Of a stretch of DNA of 64,000 nt, positions 1 to 15,405 are shown piece by piece (positions within the stretch are counted from its first letter, which is position 1; each line of letters starts with the position of its first letter). A program made the position numbers and the translations under genes. The DNA comes from Paralichthys olivaceus (taxonomy: Eukaryota > Chordata > Actinopteri > Pleuronectiformes > Paralichthyidae): positions 6,327,501-6,391,500 of the forward strand of contig NC_091103.1 of the NCBI RefSeq assembly GCF_024713975.1. Reading direction: 5' to 3'. The notes below the pieces were generated by a model. It was not told where the DNA came from, did not search any database, and saw nothing but the letters and a program-made list of their open reading frames with translations.

Positions 1-614
1 AGTACCTGAAAAAAACTGCCTCTGATCACATTGGTGTTTGATGCTCTAAACACATTAAATGCCAAGCGCTGCCCTAATCCAGACATGAGTTTTAGTCCAA
101 CATATCATTAATCTGTGGCTCTAAACTCTGACTTTTACTATTAGTGATATTAACTAGGTGTTAAGTTGTAATCTGCAGTAAAGCCCTTAGCAGAAGTGTA
201 TGCTGAGGTTGACAGTGGCTGGTTGATCCATTCATACTGTAATACTGATCCTGTTACCAGCACTAGCTGCAGATCACTCTCACCCACTTACACTGTGCCA
301 CAGCATGATTGAGCAGCTTTACAGCACAGCTACAAATCTTATTTCACGATTGACATTGTTTAACTGATCAATATGATGATGATTTGGAGTGTTGCGGAGC
401 CAGACTCAGAGCAGTTTGGATGAGGTTGTTGTTTTCATTGGTTTTACTGTGTTCACACTCTGAACTCATTATGATAATTGTTTTTATGGTTATAGCTATT
501 GATTGTATCTACACAGTTAATTGTGTATTTTGTAAGTTTTGAATGTTTTATTGCTGAATGGATATATCATTATAATCACAATTCACAGCGAGATTGAAAT
601 ATAATGAGGTTATA

Positions 615-680
615 TATTACATATCATTTAGCTGACGCTTTTATCCAAAGTAATTTACAGGTGGAATATATATATATATA
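615..680. repeat. Teleost dispersed repeat fragment plus short AT tract
   Basis: The stretch at about 621-661 carries the core 'gctgacgcttttatccaaag', which I recognise as a very common motif in fish dispersed repeats. It is followed by a short (TA)n run. No coding potential or intact ends are visible, so the element class is left open. Confidence 0.5.
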
Positions 681-1044
681 CGAATCATAATGTGGATTTC
701 CAACCACTGTTAGAGAGAGGCAGAGACTGTTGCGCTGATCCTCAAGGCGCTTTCCTGGTGGTCTCCAGAAGTTACTTTATTCAATTTTATATGTTGTATA
801 TATTTATTTTTCAATGGGGACATTTCATTATTATAACTCAATCATAAATCAAGAACAACAAACAATTTCCTATTTGAAAAAAGCGGATAATAATGCTGTG
901 TTGTCCACAGTGGTTCATTGTATATATGTTTTTATTGTAATTAATTGAGGTGTCCATATCTTATGTCTTAATTTGAAAACTGGTATGTGCAGTTTATGTC
1001 TTTGTTAACCCTGATTGGGTCATTAAAATAAAGCTATATAGCAG

Positions 1045-1420
1045 ATGTGGGCCACTTCAGGGAATGATACCGAACCTCTGGTCTTTTTGTGGCGCGGACA
1101 TAACAGATGTGAGCCTAAAGTTGTCTTCTCGTAAAAGAGCAAATGTGGCCTAAATATCCCAAAACAAATGTTGGCCTACTTTGGAAAACATGTGGTGCCC
1201 TCGGCAATGTGTAATCTGGATGTGAACCCATGTGGCCCATGTGGTAAATTATGTATATGGCCCGAGTAGTAGAAAACAAATTCGGGCCACCTTTGGCACC
1301 TGTGGTTGACATGCAGTATCGCTATGGCTTACTTGTGGCCTAGATCAGGTAAAAAGGAGTGGACGGCCCAAGTGCTATCATTTCTGTGGGCTGTGTGTCG
1401 GATGTATGGGATTGAGATTT
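1045..1420. repeat. GTGGCC/GGGCCA-rich dispersed repeat
   Basis: The words gtggcc, gggcca, tgtggccca and their variants recur irregularly across about 370 bp, in the style of a fish interspersed repeat built from degenerate 'atgtgggcca' units. A 65-codon minus-strand open frame here is a by-product of this composition. The boundaries are approximate. Confidence 0.4.
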
Positions 1421-2591
1421 TGCATTTTGAGGGAAAAAAACTTCAGCACTTTCATCAGATTACTTAATCTCACACTTTTCTAAATTGATACCTACCTGTT
1501 CAAAAGATGCGAGTCATGAAACAGTTAACACTCAGTAAAGTGTTTACGTCCACCAATAGTTCCCTTACAACGAGTCAAGCTGCGCCAAACATCAAACACA
1601 GAAATCAGTTCCTAAATATGCCAGATTGAATATCAAGATCCACACCACACCCTTTCACCAAGTTTCATCAAATCCATTTTGTTGTTTTGTGTAATCTTGC
1701 TCACAAACAAACAAACGAAACGTGACCTCTTTGGTAAAAAGATATTTAACATGTGTTTGTTTAAAAGTCAACAGCTGTATATCAAGATTTTTGTGCCATT
1801 TTACACATGGGTGGCTCGTATGTGACAAAACTGCATGAATTAGATTTGACTGAGCAACTGTTAGTTGGAATAAATTTTGTTTTATTATTACTTCTATCAT
1901 TTTTCCTTGATCTGAGTCGTACTTAAAGAAACCTTGATGCGTCGAGTTTTCAGTCACTGTATTAACCTGGTCCGAGTACAGACTGTTCACTCAGTGATCC
2001 AGCTTCATCTCTATGAAACTGTTTCATCATGGATTTCATTTTCATTTCATTTGAAGCCAAACAAAGCAAACAAATTTGTGCATGTGTGTGTGTCTGTGTC
2101 TACGTAAAAGAGTTGTGTGCATGTGTGTGTCTTTAGCCTGTGTTTAGAAAATACTTACTGTTCACATGTTTATACATATGTGTGTGTGACTTGTGCATTT
2201 ATAATTATATGCTTGATAATTGCTTTGTGTGTGTGTGTGTGTGTTTGGGCGTGTGCTTGGCGCGTGTATGCTTGGCGGCGTTGGGATTAGGAATCGATTA
2301 AGAGGAAATTGGACTGCAGGGAGGCGGGGGATGTAGGGAGGAAGAAGGGAGGAAGGGATGAGGGGAGGGAGGGAGCCGGGGCTGATGGGGAGGCCGCTCA
2401 GCTCCGGCAGCAGCAGCAGCCAGTGGCATGATTACACAGTGCGTCCAGAGCAGGCCGGCCACCAGCTTGTTTGCTGGGGATTAGAGAGGAAAGAAATGAA
2501 TCATATTTCTAAGTCCTGAGTGTATCTGAGTCTGTGTCTGTGCCTCACAGTCCATATGCTGCTGAGGGATTACAGGAGCACGGCATGGGGT

Positions 2592-2695
2592 CTATCTATC
2601 TATCCATCTATCTATCTATCTTTTCTATCTATCTATCTATCTAGATATCTGCCTATCTATATCTATCTATCTATATCTATCTATCCATCCATCCG
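2592..2695. repeat. (TATC)n microsatellite
   Basis: Imperfect tatc/tcta tetranucleotide repeats are seen with interruptions such as tccatcta and tagatatctgcc. The open frame across it encodes only a low-complexity serine/isoleucine/tyrosine/leucine string and is not a gene. Confidence 0.85.
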
Positions 2696-4199
2696 TGTAT
2701 ACATATGTAAGTGTAGTCTACAGCAGGTTGTGGACTGATCAGTGTTGTTCTGTGTCACCAGCTCTGTGTTCTCAGTCTATACATCCCAGTCAGGGTCTTT
2801 ACAACCTGACAGTAGAAAAGTACAAACAACCAGTAGAGACGTACTGTAATAGCGGTCAGAGGTGAACGTCTCATTGTGTAGTACTTAACAGTTTGCATGA
2901 AAGATTAGACAAGATGTGCAGGTTTGGTGGTTTTCACTTCAAGTTGTGTTTAGGGTTTGATGAAACAGAAGGTAAATGAAGCCACACTCAGCCCGGAAGA
3001 AAGAGAGGAACACACTTAAACCTATGAATGATCAAACATTAACCAACAGGCCAAAATTAATAATAAGTATTTGTCAGGTTTTTTTTGCCTTGACTTATAA
3101 TTAACAGTCAAGTCGATCAGTCAGTATCTTCGCTTTTGTGTTGTTCCTTCGAATGTCATAGTGTCATGCATGTTATCACTATATATTATATCACACATTT
3201 ATCATGGAAATTAATGTTTTTGATTCAGGTTGAGTCACTTTCATTCAAGTACTTTTAATTCAAACTTATTAAGTTCTTCTGAACAAATTTCTTTCATCGC
3301 TGAAGTTTTTTCCGGCTGAAGTTGAACAGCCACATAGTTTCCCTTTTATTTATTAGCTTTACTCAAATGTTAAACTTGAATTAAGAACAGTTTTTAAATC
3401 ATTGTAGTTCTTCTTTTGCTACAAAAAATGTTATTATTATTATTGTTATTCTAATTATTATAGTAGTAGTAGTAATATTCGTATTTGTATTAGTATTACA
3501 TTGGTGTATTGTTTTATATTGTGTCATAGTGATTCAAGGCCCATTTGAAAAGAGATCTCCACACACCACAGGCTAATAGCATGACTAAAACCTTTCATGG
3601 GTGCACTTCTCTCAAACCCTGTGGAGCTGACCCTGCGGCCTCTTGGCAGCAGGAACACACTGAAACGTTCAGCAATCCAAAAATAATCTGCCCATCTCTC
3701 ATACTTCAGTTTGGGGCTTGTGGAGCGCTCGGACTCAGTATTATGGTTAGTTCTAATCTGTATTCTGTCCTCATGCCCTGCTCCCTCTCATCTCTCTGCC
3801 TTATACCCACTCAGCCTCTTGTATGGATTAGTGGAACGCTCCCAGAAACAGATTCCCCATCTCCTCTCCTCTCATGTGGACATCAGACATTCACATTTTT
3901 TTCCTGCAGCTGTAGCACTAAAATGGCAGAACTATGGAAGGATAACACATTTCCGAGGTGAAGCTCGCAGCCAATGTTCAGCATCGATTTACAGAAGTCA
4001 GTGACGACAGAGTTTTAATGAAGTTGTTTAATGTCTCAGAAACATCATAGCTATCTAGCATGGTAGTGGTGAGACTGGTCAAACACAGGAGACAAATGAA
4101 ACATACAAAAGAATTCATGTCAGAAAAATAAGCAGAGAAGATTATAGTAATGCAAAAGATAAAAGTACAGTAAATGATTAAGAAGCATGAACAGCATTG

Positions 4200-5843
4200 T
4201 ATCCTATTACTGCTACTTTTATTGGATAAACCCCTGAGTTTGAAAAAAAAGAAAAACAACAGAAGAAGCAGAAACCAGAAAAATATAAAGAGAAAAAATA
4301 AAAAGTTGGCAGTTTTCTAGAAAGTAAGAAAGTGAGAATGTGTTGGGTGGAGCGGCCTGTGTGAATACACATTGCTGATACCACACATGATTGCATTTTC
4401 AAGTTTTAATATTTACAAAATAACGACAAAAAAAGAACATTATCAATGTCCGTGTCAGCTGAAGACATAATATTAATGATGATAGTAATAATACTGATAA
4501 TAATGTCAACTTCAAAACAAATTACCACAATTTTTACTTCAACGAATTCACAATTTTTTTTTAACATAATATTGTTTAAGTCTAATACAAAAAAAAACAG
4601 ACAATACATCAAACACATAAAGTGGTACCCATCACATCTTTACAGGTTGGAGTTGAGAGAGGCACCACACTCTCTGTGCAAAGGGGGGGCTGCATGGCGG
4701 CCCAGTCCCTTCCCTTTCTCTCATGCAGCCTTCTCTCCCATCAGACACCTCGCTAAAGCAGTTCACAAAAAGCAACAAAATAATAATAATGATGATGATG
4801 ATGAAGTCATCTGCAGATTCAAGAACTGCTTCAACAATCCTCTAAATTCGTGGAATGGAGGGGGAAAGTACTCGGCTGCCAAGATCCACAATGTGACCAT
4901 TGTTGCCCGAATTGTCTGGAAGTGATCCTATTAAACTAACAATGTACAAGCCGTTCCTGCTAATGATTACAACCATGCTCAAAGGCAACAGGTTAGTACT
5001 GCAGTCACAGTGGTGACCAACGGTCTACCCCCTCTGCTCGTATCACACACAGGCTGCAGAGGGTCAGTATCATACAAGGCTACTGGGAATCATCAGCGTC
5101 CGTCTGCTATGCACTTGAATTATTGAATGGGCGGCCATCCTGTGAAGACACCCCTGTCAGGTGTCTGCGTGCAGGGGTCAGTTGTGTAGTTTGGCTCAAA
5201 GCTTTTTGAGTCAGCTCTGCGATGAGAAGCAGCTTCTTCCAAGAAACACATCACAGAACGTCTACGAGACAAAGTCTATAGGAGGAAGAAATAAACACAA
5301 GCTCGGGATCTCATCAGTCGAACCTGTCGATTCGAAGGTTGTCTAAACTTGTGGGTCAAAAAATATCTAAGCTCAGCTTCAAATTCATCACCGTCAATCA
5401 GAGCAAATACAAAAAGTCTTTGATTTAAAGGATTCATTCTGCATGAGAAAGGCCTCCTCAGCTTCAGATGTTTCATTTGATTTGTCTTGTCATTGGTAAC
5501 AGTTATACTTAATTTAAGTTGCAGAATTAAAGCTGTTGTTCTTTCTAGGTGATTTCATCTTGTTATCTTTTGCAGCCATTCTTTGATTTCGAGGCTGATT
5601 TCTACACAGTTGAACCCTAACACTCTTAATTCCACACATATTTTTCTGAAAAAGCAAAACTGAAGAGATATTTTTCAGCTGATCGGTTCTTCAGCTGATA
5701 TGATTAATAACTGATATCTGTGTCCCAAGTTCTCCTCCTCCTTCCCCAATAAAACACCAGAAGTTATCTTGGGTTCGTTTTTTTGTTTTTTTTATCCCCC
5801 TTCCCCACCTCTCACCTCCCCTACCTCCCACCTCCCCTGTTAT
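4200..5843 (-). other. Probable 3' UTR of the crx/otx5-class gene
   Basis: The region lies directly downstream of the homeobox stop codon on the minus strand. It has no credible coding frame and contains A/T-rich runs typical of UTRs. A minus-strand polyadenylation hexamer (plus-strand TTTATT) occurs at about 4217-4222. The extent of the UTR is inferred; the transcript could end earlier. Confidence 0.35.
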
Positions 5844-7977
<2,134 letters not shown>

Positions 7978-8072
7978 GCCTCCTGCCGGCTTTAAAACAC
8001 TCCCTCACTTCCTCACTCTCTCTCTCCTTCTCTCTGACCGGGGGCCGGGTCTCCGAGCTAGTCTCCAGGGGG

Positions 8073-8074
8073 TG

Positions 8075-8110
<36 letters not shown>
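8073..8110. repeat. (CT)n microsatellite upstream of crx
   Basis: A pyrimidine-only CT tract with a few TTT interruptions lies about 100 bp upstream of the crx start codon. On the transcribed strand it reads as GA repeats and probably lies in the 5' UTR or core promoter. Confidence 0.85.
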
Positions 8111-8715
8111 GTTTTTTCCTCCCTGTGTCTCCCTCCCTCCCTCTTTTATCTTTTACTCTGGGTTGTTTGTGACTAAGTTGTTGTTTTCCCCTGCGGACCC
8201 TCTCCTTTATCTCTGTAGCTTCCTCTGACTTAGTGCCGTCGAGCCTGACACCTGCCTGTGTAGTTCTAACCTGCGTAAAAACTACCTGTGCACCTGCGTC
8301 CACCTGGTGCGTAAAATCCCAGCAGATTTCGGACCTCGCTGTATATTCTACGCTTCCTCTGCGCAAACACGACGACAACAAACAACTCAAATCAACCGAA
8401 CACTATGAGCTGAAACACCACATCGAGAACGACGAAGGCTGACCAAACTAGAGCCGTGCTATCATGCAGTCGCTCCAGCCAGAGTCGTGCGTAATTGCCC
8501 GTGCGAACCGACCTCGCCAGGTGAAAGGTGCCAAAAAAAGCAGCAGCAGGTCCAAAGCAGTTCGGCCCGTGTGCGGGAGCTGATGAGAGCTGAAACGGAG
8601 CGTGGGCCCTGGTCACTGAGGAGAGGGTGTGATCTGCAGGGTGGAGGACAAGTGAGCCGAGCGAGAAGAGACTGGCTAATTAGAAGTAACTTCTTACCCA
8701 AGTAGACACCCAGAG

Positions 8716-8753
8716 CCCTCCTCCCTCGACCCCCCCTCCTCTCTCTCTTTCTC

Positions 8754-8810
<57 letters not shown>
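8716..8810. repeat. Long homopyrimidine CT tract
   Basis: About 95 bp of almost pure C/T on the plus strand, first CCT-rich and then (CT)n. The open frames that cross it are low-complexity arginine/glutamate strings and are not genes. Confidence 0.85.
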
Positions 8811-8811
<1 letters not shown>

Positions 8812-10049
8812 GGGCGCGTTCACCCAGACGCACGCGCACCTATAGGCTGTTAATATTGGGCCTGTATATGATGACACTTCAGCTCAGACACTGTGATGTC
8901 TCGATTTGACGCAAACTTCACACTATGAACTTCTTCTCACGCGCTACATTTTGAAAGATTAAAAACATGATTTTATTTAACACGTGGCAGCTTATTAAAG
9001 TTCACCTCATGCAATCGTGGCGAATAACAACTGTATAAATTGTGAACCTGCAGAAGCTCAATAACCGTCTTTAGCTTTTCGAGTCTTGTGAACATTTTCG
9101 AAATTGGCCTCCTAAGATAATTGGTCGGTCCATGTGCGCAGCCTGAGTGAGGAGGCAGAGGCAGAGAAGGGGGTACAGGCCGGATTATAGAGGCAGCACA
9201 AAGAGCGCGTTGTTCTGCTATTAAATCCCCTTCTGATCCCCAACATGCTCCCTTCCTTCCATTCATCCATTCATTCACCACACTCAGTCATAATAATAAT
9301 AATAATTAATGATGATAACAATAATAATAACTAAAAATATTAACATTGTCATTTATTTCATTTATGTAATTAACATCATAGACTACACAGTTATATAAAG
9401 TTATAAAGAAGAGTAGTTATAGATAAGGTTATGGAGAAGAACAGTAGTTATACATTGATAAATATAAAGTTATACCTGTATTAAGTTGTAGAGAAGACTT
9501 AAAAATAGATAGATAGATAGTGAGGAAGAAGAGATTTAGATTAAAAAGTCAAGAGAAGAAGAATAGTTATTGACAGATAGATAGATGATGGATACAACAT
9601 TATAGAGAAGAAGAAGATAATAGTTATATGTAGATAGATATAAAGTTATAAAATAATAATAATACAATGAGGAGAAGATGATAAATAGTCAAATATAATT
9701 GGAAATAGGTCTTAACTCTGGTGTTTCAGAAAATATTCTTCAAATGAAACAGGCCCAGATTGATCAATAAAACCCAAAATAAAAAAAATACATAAATACA
9801 ATGATTATTATTATTATTATCATTACAATTATTTGTCTTGAAATAATTAGAGTTTAAAGACATATTGTTTTACTTGTTAATGAGATAGAAGCCTCAAGGC
9901 CTCAGGCCTACATGAGAATTTTCTAACAACTGTTGCAGCTCCACATGGTCAAAGTAGAGGAAAAGATAACTGCAGGTTATTTTTCTGCTATTGATTCATG
10001 TATTTAATAAATAGATTTCTGTACATAATGCAATAATATGATGTTTTTG

Positions 10050-10052
<3 letters not shown>

Positions 10053-10088
<36 letters not shown>

Positions 10089-10192
10089 TGCTCTCCTGTG
10101 CCATCCTCTGCAGCGAGACAATTTCACTGTGTCCAAAGCCGATTCTCTGCGCTTGTTAATTGAATCGGATTTCTTATAGTTTAAAATCCACA

Positions 10193-10224
<32 letters not shown>
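10053..10224. repeat. Opposed (GT)n and (CA)n/(GA)n tracts
   Basis: A GT run at 10053-10087 is followed about 100 bp later by a CA run that passes into GA (10188-10224). The two are complementary in orientation, so they form an inverted microsatellite pair. Confidence 0.85.
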
Positions 10225-10350
10225 CCCATGTAGCTACAGCCCAAACTGTATAAGGGGTTTATCCTGTTCTGTAAAGCCAAAGCGGAGATATAAGACACAC
10301 AGAGCGACAGAGACACTCTACCGGCGTGTTTTAAACATGTCTTTACCTGC

Positions 10351-10365
10351 GTGTGTGTGAGTGTT

Positions 10366-10425
<60 letters not shown>
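10351..10425. repeat. (GT)n microsatellite
   Basis: Mostly perfect GT dinucleotides, with a few GA and TT interruptions at the left end. Confidence 0.9.
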
Positions 10426-10426
<1 letters not shown>

Positions 10427-12378
10427 CGTTTGAATACCTTCTGTCTCCAGTGGAAACCTGTCACCTGCTCCACCTCCAGGTATTTATTCATGTGTTGTGT
10501 GTTTGTATTTATCCATCAGACTGGATATTGTTCCTGTCTGGGAGCTCAGAGCCACAGTGAGTGTGTGGAGGTGAAATGACAGGAAAGTGTCAGAGCTCCT
10601 GCTCATAGAAACTAAACTCTGCGGGAATAGAGACCTGCTGCCTCAGAGCGCGCGCGACACTGCTGCGCACGCGCACACCTCACGCACCTGGCTCTCACGC
10701 GCATCTTCTGTTGTATTTTATTCTTATGGATACTTATTAAATTTGAGCCAATCACATTTAAACACTTTATTCACTTACTTCAAAATATTCTTAGCAAAGG
10801 ATTATTTTTATTTCCAAAAGGCAGTGGCAAGACTGTAGCATAGAAATAAGCAAATCAATTATATTTTGAATTTCAAGCTATTATGGATGTTACTTTTTAA
10901 AATATCTTAATCTTAAAAAAAGTGTCTTTAAAACATCTTTGAATCTTTGTATTCATTACCAGTAGCTATTAAAGCTTGATTTAATGATGCAAACAAACTA
11001 TTAAAGATACCATAATATATAATGGCAGACCTGAAAATTAAAAATGAATCAAGTAATTAGCATAAGCCATTATCAATGAAAATACAAGAGGCCTGTTCTA
11101 TATCTATAAATATCAGCAAAGAACAATATGGCATACGTATGGCATACGTTCATTTAATGAGACTGTTTAAAAGACTCAGATAGAAACACAGTTCATTTGT
11201 TTATTCTTTTGTGAATATAATCTAATATAGTTTTACACCTACAATCACAGAAATTAATAAGACATACATTTGAACAATGGATTAAATAAAGTAATTCTCC
11301 AATTTAGTCAGTCATTCTTCCCCCTTCTAGTATTTTACTTTGAAAAGCCTTATCTTGGCATGTACATAATTACATATAGACATGCTTTAAGATAAGTACA
11401 TATATTAATATTCTTTAAGATCAAATCTGTGTATTTCATTGTTGCATGACAAGTGTTGTTGTCTGGGTTGTTTGATGAGGAAATTGCTGTGTGATGAAGG
11501 ACTGCTGGTAACGTAGACGCACTAGGACCCAGAGCAGAAGCAAATTAAGGACAGCCAACACATAAGAGGCTTAGTGCATCTAATCTATACTCCTACACAC
11601 ACACACACACTCACACACACACACAGACACACGGCATTTCATAAACATCCTATTTTGAAACAAGCACGCATACACGTCCCACAGGCAAACACAAGCATTG
11701 TATTTTCATTTAGTTTTCATTTTCTCCAAACTCCTTTATTCCCCTTGTTGACCTGAACTTCCATCCCACTTTGTTGGAGAACATTCGTCCATATGCTCCA
11801 GTATTTCCCCTCAGCAAACACACATCCCCTCGTCCTTCATTAAAGGCCGAGCAAAAACTCATCCATTCCTTTTGGTAAAAAGGGGAAAAAAAACATTGAG
11901 ACACACAATCGTCCTCATCCGTTTGTTCAGTGCATGTAAACTTTCATCAGCCTTTAATCACAACAGATCAAAAAGGAAAATGGATTTTACATCGATTACA
12001 ATAATGTGGTTTGGACTCGTTATTGTTTGTCATTCTGATGAAGGGTCCTGGGCTCCTCTTATCAGAAATCACCGGCCAGATTTTTTTATTTTCTATACAG
12101 AAAATTGCGAGTATAGAATTTCACCAAATTCTCTTCCTGGTAAACTATAGCCTGAATGTGCATTTGATCCCAGTCCATTGTTACTGTGTGTGATGTTGCT
12201 GATGATGAACAAACCTGTGTTCATGTCTCCATTATTGAGTGATGTCTCCCAAAAGACCCAAAAAACAAACGCACAAACACACACACACACATTTCCAGCT
12301 GTTAAGTACCTCTGACATCATGTTGTTCGATACACACAGTTTATTTTTGTATGTCTGTGTGTGCACACTGGGTGCTTA

Positions 12379-12465
12379 TAGTGTGTATGTGTTTGTGTGA
12401 GTGTGTGTGTGTGTGTGTGTGTGAGTGACAGTACACACTCACACATACACACACACACACGCACA
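12379..12465. repeat. GT/CA inverted repeat (hairpin-forming)
   Basis: A GT-rich arm (to about 12427) containing gtgtgtgagtg is followed after a loop of a few bases (around acagta) by its near complement, cacactcacacatacacac. The whole can fold into one long hairpin. Confidence 0.75.
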
Positions 12466-13100
12466 GAGTTCAGCCGATTTATCATAATATGCTTTATCTG
12501 AAAAGTAAGTATCTTACCTCGGGATAAAGGGAGGAAAGAGGGGTTTGTGGCCAGATTGACAGACGAAGGGTGGATGGAGAGAACCGAGCGCTTACTGCAC
12601 AGGGACAGAGAGCAGGACCTTCAATTCAGTGGCTGGATCGATGGTTATTGATAAGGTAACTGGGCATTATGGGACGGGAAGCGGCGGCGTTGATAGAGAG
12701 GGCCACAGTGGTGAGTGTATGAGAGGCTGCAGTGAGAGATGGATAGACTGAGAGGGAAGTGTATGTTGCTTATGCTTTGATGGACTGGTGGAGGTGGAAT
12801 CTGTTACTGGAGGAAACTGGGCGGAAAGTTACTGGTGGGGTGGGCTGGAAGGAAGGAAGGAAGAGTGGACGAGTGTGATGATAAAACAGGGCAGAAATGT
12901 GTGGAAGGAGAGAGAGAGAGGGGCAGATGGGGAAGGGGGGCTATGGGAGGGGCACTGGGACAGAGGTAGTCTGAGCATTCTGTTAATTGTAAAGTGACGA
13001 TTGTCTCATTTTTACATTTTAGAATTATTCAAGGTGGCTTGGATCTGAAATTTAAATGTACTTTTGTTATCTTCAGCTGTAAATGTTGGTTTTCATATTT

Positions 13101-13132
13101 GTGTGTGTGTGTGTCTCTGTGTGTGTGTGTGT

Positions 13133-13189
<57 letters not shown>
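13101..13189. repeat. (GT)n microsatellite
   Basis: A long GT array with two internal tctct interruptions near 13113 and 13133. Confidence 0.9.
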
Positions 13190-13190
<1 letters not shown>

Positions 13191-14340
13191 TGAGGTCAGT
13201 GTGTGTTGCTCATTAGAATGATGTGAGGATTACTCTGCGTGAGTCCGGGCCAGACCATGTGTCTCTCTGCACAGCACTCAGCACTGTTCCACCCACAGTA
13301 ACGCAATGGGCCCTGTGAGGGTCCAACGCTGCACATTAACAGGTTACATTAACCGACCCTGCTGTCACACTGCCATTATCGACAGTATGTGGAAGTGTCT
13401 ATATGTGCAGGAGCATGTGTATGTATATGTGCATTTAGTAGGATTTTGGTTGGATAAACTTATATAACGATATGTAACACACACACACACACAAATGAAA
13501 AGCATGGTTGAGTTGTTGCCTACACTATAGCATAACCTTACATGAATATCATTGATTCATATTGTTTGTCAGACACTAGATATACAGATGTAATAATATT
13601 ATATTTTATGATAAATATGTTTCATATTTACCAGTGACCTCGATTTGCACGTTGCTTTAATTTTTCTACCAGGTTTCCATACTGACTATAAGAGTTAGCT
13701 GTATGACAGTGTCTCTGGAATAAAGTATTTCTCATACTTATTATTATTACTATGAGTAAAAGTCATATTTCTGACATTTATTCTTTAAGTGATTACTTTA
13801 AAAGAAAGAAAACTCTATCTGATGAGCTCAGATTGAAGACGTGTCAGGTCTGCACCAGGAGAATGTGACCTCATGCCTCTTTGTGGTGAATTTAGAGAAA
13901 ACCAGCCACGAACACTGGTCCCAACACTTAAAGGCCACAGTTCAAACATGTATCCCAGGAGGGCAGAGTAATGAATGAAGCGATTTTTGTACAACAACTC
14001 ATGCTTCTACAGACAGAACATGTGTCCTTGTTTTCTCTCTTTGTGTAGGGAATCTCCCAGCACCTGTAAAATAACTAAGTAATGGAGGTTCATCTTTATC
14101 TATGAAACACTTTTCTCTACATTGTCACAAATTACTTTTCAATGGAGAAATAATTTGGACATGAAAGAGGCGTGTGCATCAGTTTAAACATGAGTTCATC
14201 TGTAAATAATGTCTGGCCAGCATCTCGATCAATTTCACAGACCGCTGACCCCCCGCTGTGTGCATGTGTGTGTCCTGCTGTCTTCTGAGGGGAGACAGAG
14301 CTCTAATCCACTGCAGACAGCAGCAGGTGGGGTCTGCATG

Positions 14341-14341
<1 letters not shown>

Positions 14342-14387
<46 letters not shown>
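14342..14387. repeat. (GT)n microsatellite
   Basis: A perfect GT dinucleotide run of about 23 units. Confidence 0.9.
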
Positions 14388-14389
<2 letters not shown>

Positions 14390-15002
14390 AGTAACTGTCA
14401 TCATTTAGCCCCCTCTTTGACCACTGTCTGGGGCTTTAGCAGGTTAACACCTGTTCTTGCCCTCATACTCATACACTCGTAACAAGATAAGATGAACAAG
14501 TGCAGCATTTGCACTTTCAGACTTTGTTTTAACTTCTTAAAAATATAATAAAGAAAATGTAACACACCCCTAAAGTCATTTGGTGCACAATGTCTCCATA
14601 AACATCAAAAACAAAAAGAGAAATATATTTACATTGTTGAAACTATTATTCATGAGGCAAATTTCTTACAGTCACTTTACAGACATTTTTCATTTTTCAT
14701 TGCATATGAGACAACAACTGTGATTATAAATATTGACATATTATATTTACGGGACACTTTTAATGACTTATTCTTTTAATTTGTATGTACGTCAGACTCA
14801 TTGTATGTAATTTCTATTTAGTCACTATAATTAATACAATAGTAACAACAACAATAATAATAATGACAACAATAACACCATTATTATTATTACTTTTATT
14901 ATTTAGCAGAGAAAGAAGTTAATTAGGTAGACAGGTGTTTGGGTAAGGAGCAATGCAAACCATGCATCAATGCACATGTCAGCTTTTAGCAAGTTGAAGA
15001 AT

Positions 15003-15146
15003 GTGTGTGTGTGTGTGTGTGTGTGAGTGTGTGTGTGTGTGTGTGTGTGTTTCTCTCCCCCTCTGGGCATGTGCTCCAGCAGCATATGCATGGTGATGTG
15101 CTGGTGTGGAAGGTGGGTGGGTTGAATTTGAGTGTGTGTGTGTGTG

Positions 15147-15179
<33 letters not shown>

Positions 15180-15187
15180 CTGTGTGT
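15003..15187. repeat. Two (GT)n arrays
   Basis: GT arrays at about 15003-15051 and 15131-15187 are separated by about 80 bp of unique DNA. Confidence 0.88.
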
Positions 15188-15337
15188 ATAGCGTGATACA
15201 GTAGCTTGGACCCTACACCACCTGCACCCCCACCACCCCATATGGCAGCAGACAGCAGTAGTAATCATCGAAGTGGAGCAACAGGCCCTGAGCCTCGCTT
15301 ATCCTCAGCCACACTCTGACACGTGCCACACTGATGC

Positions 15338-15368
15338 ACACACACAGACACACACACAGACACACACA

Positions 15369-15402
<34 letters not shown>
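15338..15402. repeat. (CA)n array
   Basis: A CA array with several CAGA interruptions. Its orientation is opposite to the GT arrays 150-330 bp to the left. Confidence 0.88.

Positions 15403-15405
<3 letters not shown>

Larger units (their letters stand above)
1..4199. other. Intergenic DNA, no gene recognised
   Basis: The open frames here are short, repeat-derived or lack splice context. The region holds dispersed repeat fragments (for example 615-680 and 1045-1420, and about 1640-1725 with a fish-repeat-like tail), a GT-rich stretch at 2075-2255 and a TATC microsatellite at 2592-2695. It also holds one GC-richer patch (2265-2500) that stands out from its AT-rich surroundings. Confidence 0.6.
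7978..8900 (-). promoter_or_regulatory. Putative crx promoter / 5' leader region
   Basis: This DNA lies immediately upstream of the crx initiator. It has mixed GC content, two long CT tracts (8073-8110 and 8716-8810) and a TAATTA homeodomain-type site near 8647. A GGATTA (Otx/Crx consensus) occurs a little further upstream at 9182-9187. I could not place a TATA box or transcription start. The assignment rests on position only. Confidence 0.4.

Noticed and set aside
3545-3961. Plus-strand 138-codon frame near the left edge
   Set aside because: No family similarity, no convincing start or splice context, and two overlapping frames of similar quality.
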